From contig JAHYYJ010000009.1 of assembly GCA_019425015.1 (NCBI GenBank), forward strand, positions 61,459-125,458: a stretch of 64,000 bases of DNA. Reading direction: 5' to 3'. The position numbers and the translations under genes were made by a program. Origin of the DNA: Collinsella sp. GTDB taxonomy: Bacteria > Actinomycetota > Coriobacteriia > Coriobacteriales > Coriobacteriaceae. Positions 61,350 to 64,000 of the stretch are shown here, piece after piece (positions within the stretch are counted from its first letter, which is position 1; every line of letters starts with the position of its first letter). The notes under the pieces were generated by a model. That model had not been told where the DNA came from. It saw only the letters and a program-made list of their open reading frames with translations, and ran no database searches.

Positions 61350-61889
61350 CTAGTAGTTCACCACCTGCTCCTCAAAGTACGCCTTGGGGTGGTTACACAC
61401 CGGGCACACCTCAGGCGCCTCGGCACCAACGTGCAGGTGCCCGCAGTTCAGGCACTTCCACACCTTCACGCCCTCGCGCTCAAACACCTCGCCCGACTCG
61501 ATGCGCTCGACGAGTTTGTTGTAGCGCTCCTCGTGGGCCTTCTCGACGGCGGCGACACCACGGAACTTCTCGGCGATCTCGACAAAGCCCTCCTCCTCGG
61601 CGGTCTTGGCAAACTCGTCATACATCGTGGTCCACTCGTAGTTCTCGCCCGCGGCGGCGTCGCGCAGGTTGTCCAGAGTGCCCGGAACGGCGCCGTCGTG
61701 CAGATACTTAAACCACAGTTTGGCGTGCTCGGACTCGTTGCCTGCGGTCTCGGCAAAGATGTTCGAGATCTGAACGTAGCCGTCCTTCTTGGCCTTGGAT
61801 GCATAGTAGCGATACTTGGTGTGTGCCTGGGACTCACCGGCAAAAGCGGTCTCGAGGTTCTTCTTGGTTTGGGAGTTCTCAAAATCCAT
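61350..61889 (-). CDS. rbr: Rubrerythrin
   Basis: A 179-residue peroxide reductase of anaerobes. The ferritin-like part (about 1-140) has E-x2-H di-iron ligands, including ESEHAKLW and EKAHEERY. The C-terminal rubredoxin-like domain has CLNCGH and CPVCNH cysteine pairs. It reduces hydrogen peroxide using reduced rubredoxin or NADH partners. The ATG at 61889 has AAGGGAA upstream. It ends in an R4 element. Confidence 0.95.
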   Translation of the reverse strand: MDFENSQTKKNLETAFAGESQAHTKYRYYASKAKKDGYVQISNIFAETAGNESEHAKLWFKYLHDGAVPGTLDNLRDAAAGENYEWTTMYDEFAKTAEEEGFVEIAEKFRGVAAVEKAHEERYNKLVERIESGEVFEREGVKVWKCLNCGHLHVGAEAPEVCPVCNHPKAYFEEQVVNY

Positions 61890-62003
61890 AGGTGTACTTC
61901 CCTTCAACGCATGCCGCCCGTAGGCTTCGAGCGGCCTCGCCTTTAGGATGCCCTCAAGCCGAGAATTTAAACCTTACAATCCCGTTCTTCAGATTTGAGC
62001 GGG

Positions 62004-62909
62004 CTACACACTCAACCAACGATCGTCCTCGGCTCGGCAAAAGCCCTCGCGCTCCAAGTCAGCTAGAATGCCCGCGATCAAGTCGCACTCGACCGGCCCG
62101 CGACCGGCCGCCGCCTCCATCTCGTCAACGCCCGCAACAGCTTCATCGAGCGTAATGCCTGCCGGCTGCCCATCGCGCGCCGCCAGTAGCATGCGCACAA
62201 TGTGGGCGCGTTTTTGACGACGCGAGCCCTCAAACTTGGATTGACGACTGTAGCCCGCCGATCGCCTGGACGGATTGGGCAGTGTCTTTTTAAGATATGC
62301 GCCGTAATCCAGCAACGCGTAATACCACGCGCGCGGCGTGTCGGCGTCGTCTTGAGGCACGGCAAAGGGGACAATCTCGTCCGCCGTCGCACCGGGAGCC
62401 GCCGGGCAGGCCGCCTGAATCAGCGGCACCAGTTCGCGATCGGGAACAGCCGGCACATCGGGAAAGAAATGATGCAGAAAGACCGTGCGCACGTTGGTCT
62501 CCAGATACACGCCCGGAAGATCAAACGCAAACGAACGGATGCCCTGCGCCGTCGCCGGGCCAATACCGGGCAGCGCGACCAGATCGCGCGTCTCGCGCGG
62601 AAACTCCCCATCCCAGTCCTCCACAACGCACTGTGCGGCCCTATGGAGCGCCAGAGCGCGTCGGTTGTAGCCCATCCCCTGCCAAGCGTCCAAAACATCG
62701 GAAGGCGCGGCTTGGGCAAGCGCCTGCACGGTCGGAAAGCGATCGAGCCACGCCGGCATACGCGTCTCCACGCGTGGCACCTGTGTTTGCTGCAACATGA
62801 CCTCGGAAAGCCAAATGATGTACGGATCGCGCGTGCGGCGCCACGGAAGGTCGCGATAACGCAGGACCCCTTCCGAACGAATCATCGAACGAAAGGGGTC
62901 CTGAATCAT
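62004..62909 (-). CDS. mutY: MutY-like HhH-GPD glycosylase without Fe-S cluster
   Basis: A 301-residue glycosylase. WLSEVMLQQTQV carries the MutY-type Glu36, and LPGIGPATAQGI is the HhH hairpin. Two differences from canonical MutY are seen: the place of the catalytic Asp reads YLETNVRTVF with Glu, and the four Fe-S cysteines near residue 190-210 are absent, being replaced by KKTLPNPSRRSAGYSRQSKF. The C-terminal 8-oxoG recognition domain is also not apparent; the tail looks like a small winged helix. Function is probably excision of adenine opposite 8-oxoG, but substrate is less certain. It lies 21 bases after the Rrf2 gene; AAGGAG precedes the ATG. Confidence 0.82.
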   Translation of the reverse strand: MIQDPFRSMIRSEGVLRYRDLPWRRTRDPYIIWLSEVMLQQTQVPRVETRMPAWLDRFPTVQALAQAAPSDVLDAWQGMGYNRRALALHRAAQCVVEDWDGEFPRETRDLVALPGIGPATAQGIRSFAFDLPGVYLETNVRTVFLHHFFPDVPAVPDRELVPLIQAACPAAPGATADEIVPFAVPQDDADTPRAWYYALLDYGAYLKKTLPNPSRRSAGYSRQSKFEGSRRQKRAHIVRMLLAARDGQPAGITLDEAVAGVDEMEAAAGRGPVECDLIAGILADLEREGFCRAEDDRWLSV

Positions 62910-62930
62910 ATCTATGCTCCTTATGCGGCG

Positions 62931-63416
62931 CTATTCCTCCCGGCATGTATACGCACAGGTGGCGTACTCGGGAAACGCTTCGCGGTCGGCGAACTTGGGA
63001 TCGACGGCCGGGAACTGGCGGTGAGCGACGATGTCGCCGAGCGAAACGGAATCGAGGTAGTCGCGCATCAATGCTTGAGCTCCGGCCCACAGGGGATGAT
63101 AGCAGCACGTGCCCATGCGCGCACAGTCGCCATCGGGTGCGGTGCAATCATTCATAACCATAGGGCCCTGAACGGCCTCGACGACCTGACGAATGGTAAC
63201 GTCGTCCGGACTGACCTTGAGACGCATGCCACCGTGGACGCCACGCAGGCTCTCCACAATACCGGCCTGGACCAAACCGTGCTGAATCGAGCGGGCAAAC
63301 GAATACGGGACATTGACCTCTTCGGCAGCGGTGCGAACAGAAAGCAAACGCTCCGGATCCTCGGCAAGCATTGCCAACATACGAAGGGCGTAATCAGTCT
63401 TCCTCGATATGTCCAT
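62931..63416 (-). CDS. Rrf2-family transcriptional regulator, IscR-like
   Basis: A 161-residue regulator with a winged helix (MDISRKTDYALRMLAMLAED). Cys91, Cys98 and Cys104 with His107 reproduce the 2Fe-2S ligands of IscR (92, 98, 104 and His107), plus an extra Cys105. It should sense iron-sulfur status, nitric oxide or redox stress. The ATG at 63416 has AAAGGGG four bases upstream; a frame extending 52 codons upstream lacks a site. It is probably co-transcribed with the MutY-like gene. Confidence 0.92.
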   Translation of the reverse strand: MDISRKTDYALRMLAMLAEDPERLLSVRTAAEEVNVPYSFARSIQHGLVQAGIVESLRGVHGGMRLKVSPDDVTIRQVVEAVQGPMVMNDCTAPDGDCARMGTCCYHPLWAGAQALMRDYLDSVSLGDIVAHRQFPAVDPKFADREAFPEYATCAYTCREE

Positions 63417-63575
63417 TTTTCCCCTTTCAAGGAATACGAACAGCTCGAACGAGCTCCGGGGCCGAGCTTGTGTCGAGACGCTAAATGACCGCAGGACATC
63501 CAAATGGTAAATCGGATATCCACTGAATGCCGCGCTTGGAGCGAAATGCATCAGATGCGGCCCACAGTGCAATTT

Positions 63576-63604
63576 AGTATAACCTAACCCCCTGCTTCGT
63601 TGAA
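63576..63604 (-). promoter_or_regulatory. Putative promoter of the rrf2-mutY unit
   Basis: TATACT (63576-63581, minus strand) is a good -10 box. TTCAAC (63599-63604) lies 17 bases upstream as a weak -35. The leader to the start codon would be about 155 bases. The gap 63417-63774 shows no gene. Confidence 0.5.
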
Positions 63605-63740
63605 CAGGTGTTGCGCAACAAAGCTGTTGTTTAGACAGATATGCTTATTAGATTTTACTTGCGTTCCCGAAGGGGCGGGGATTCTGGGCGAAGATGCGCC
63701 AGGGCGATCGTTCTATCGAAACAAAGTGCATCAAACGCAA

Positions 63741-63766
63741 AAAGCCACGTCCGAAGACGTGGCTTT
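63741..63766 (-). terminator. Terminator of tRNA-Asp
   Basis: AAAGCCACGTC and GACGTGGCTTT enclose a TTCG loop on the minus strand and are followed by TTGCG. Confidence 0.9.
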
Positions 63767-63774
63767 AATTGCGT

Positions 63775-63852
<78 letters not shown>

Positions 63853-64000
63853 AGGCAGACGTTCGCGTTTGTTTCCGCTCGCGTGCGCTGCGGGGATTAG
63901 TATACACAGAAGTCTGTCCGGCGCGCAACAACTTTTTTGAAAAATTTTTGGCTCTGTTAGACCAAATTTGACACGATCGGCTGTTCGTCGAACCGGAAAA

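Overview
The window is high-GC actinobacterial DNA. Its gene content fits an anaerobic gut member of the Coriobacteriia, most likely Collinsella or a close relative: two mannose-family PTS systems, FrlB-type deglycases, rubrerythrin, a lactate dehydrogenase-family enzyme, MetA, two tRNA genes with encoded CCA, and many intergenic palindromes. The genus is an inference from content and style; no rRNA is present. No transposase, phage gene, CRISPR array or rRNA was seen.

Region 1 (1-20 kb) is a surface-matrix locus. A minus-strand operon (10585 to 1551) encodes four SipW-type secreted matrix-like proteins, a SipW-like signal peptidase, a membrane-anchored McrB-like AAA+ ATPase, a DUF2357-like protein whose C-terminal half is a long coiled coil, and a second SipW-like peptidase. 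Two more matrix-like genes (15278-17076), a membrane-anchored relative (18036-19187) and a PilZ protein (19193-19858) lie upstream. Seven proteins share a C-terminal signature of the form V-x-[IV]-[WY]-x-[ED]-G-x-D. Between the two halves sit tRNA-Val and a block of probable defence or mobile-type genes (a Vsr/DUF559-like protein, a DUF5710 protein, a zinc-ribbon protein and an HNH_2 endonuclease). A Schlafen/AlbA-type regulator (20181-21647) follows.

Region 2 (22-27 kb and 34-49 kb) is a sugar-uptake region built on mannose-family PTS permeases. It has two complete permeases (EIIA, EIIB, IIC, IID; and EIIAB, IIC, IID), four SIS-domain enzymes that match FrlB/FraB deglycases including the catalytic Glu/His pair 16 residues apart, and four HutC-type GntR regulators. 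PTS uptake would yield phosphorylated glycated amines or amino sugars, which the deglycases would cleave to sugar phosphate plus amine. A HAD phosphatase and an EamA exporter sit beside the operons. Interspersed are an M16C peptidase, a HicAB toxin-antitoxin pair, 5-formyl-THF cyclo-ligase, homoserine O-acetyltransferase, an LDH-family enzyme, recQ and a YitT protein.

Region 3 (48-64 kb) is housekeeping: GNAT, threonine aldolase, PAP2, mfd, nth, an ABC exporter, rmuC, rubrerythrin, a MutY-like glycosylase lacking the Fe-S cysteines, an IscR-like Rrf2 regulator and tRNA-Asp.

The intergenic DNA is unusually structured. At least five dispersed families of inverted-repeat elements are present. 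Several show compensatory changes between copies in paired arms, which points to selection on the folded form. The 129-bp element found three times directly after minus-strand stop codons is the best structured-RNA candidate.
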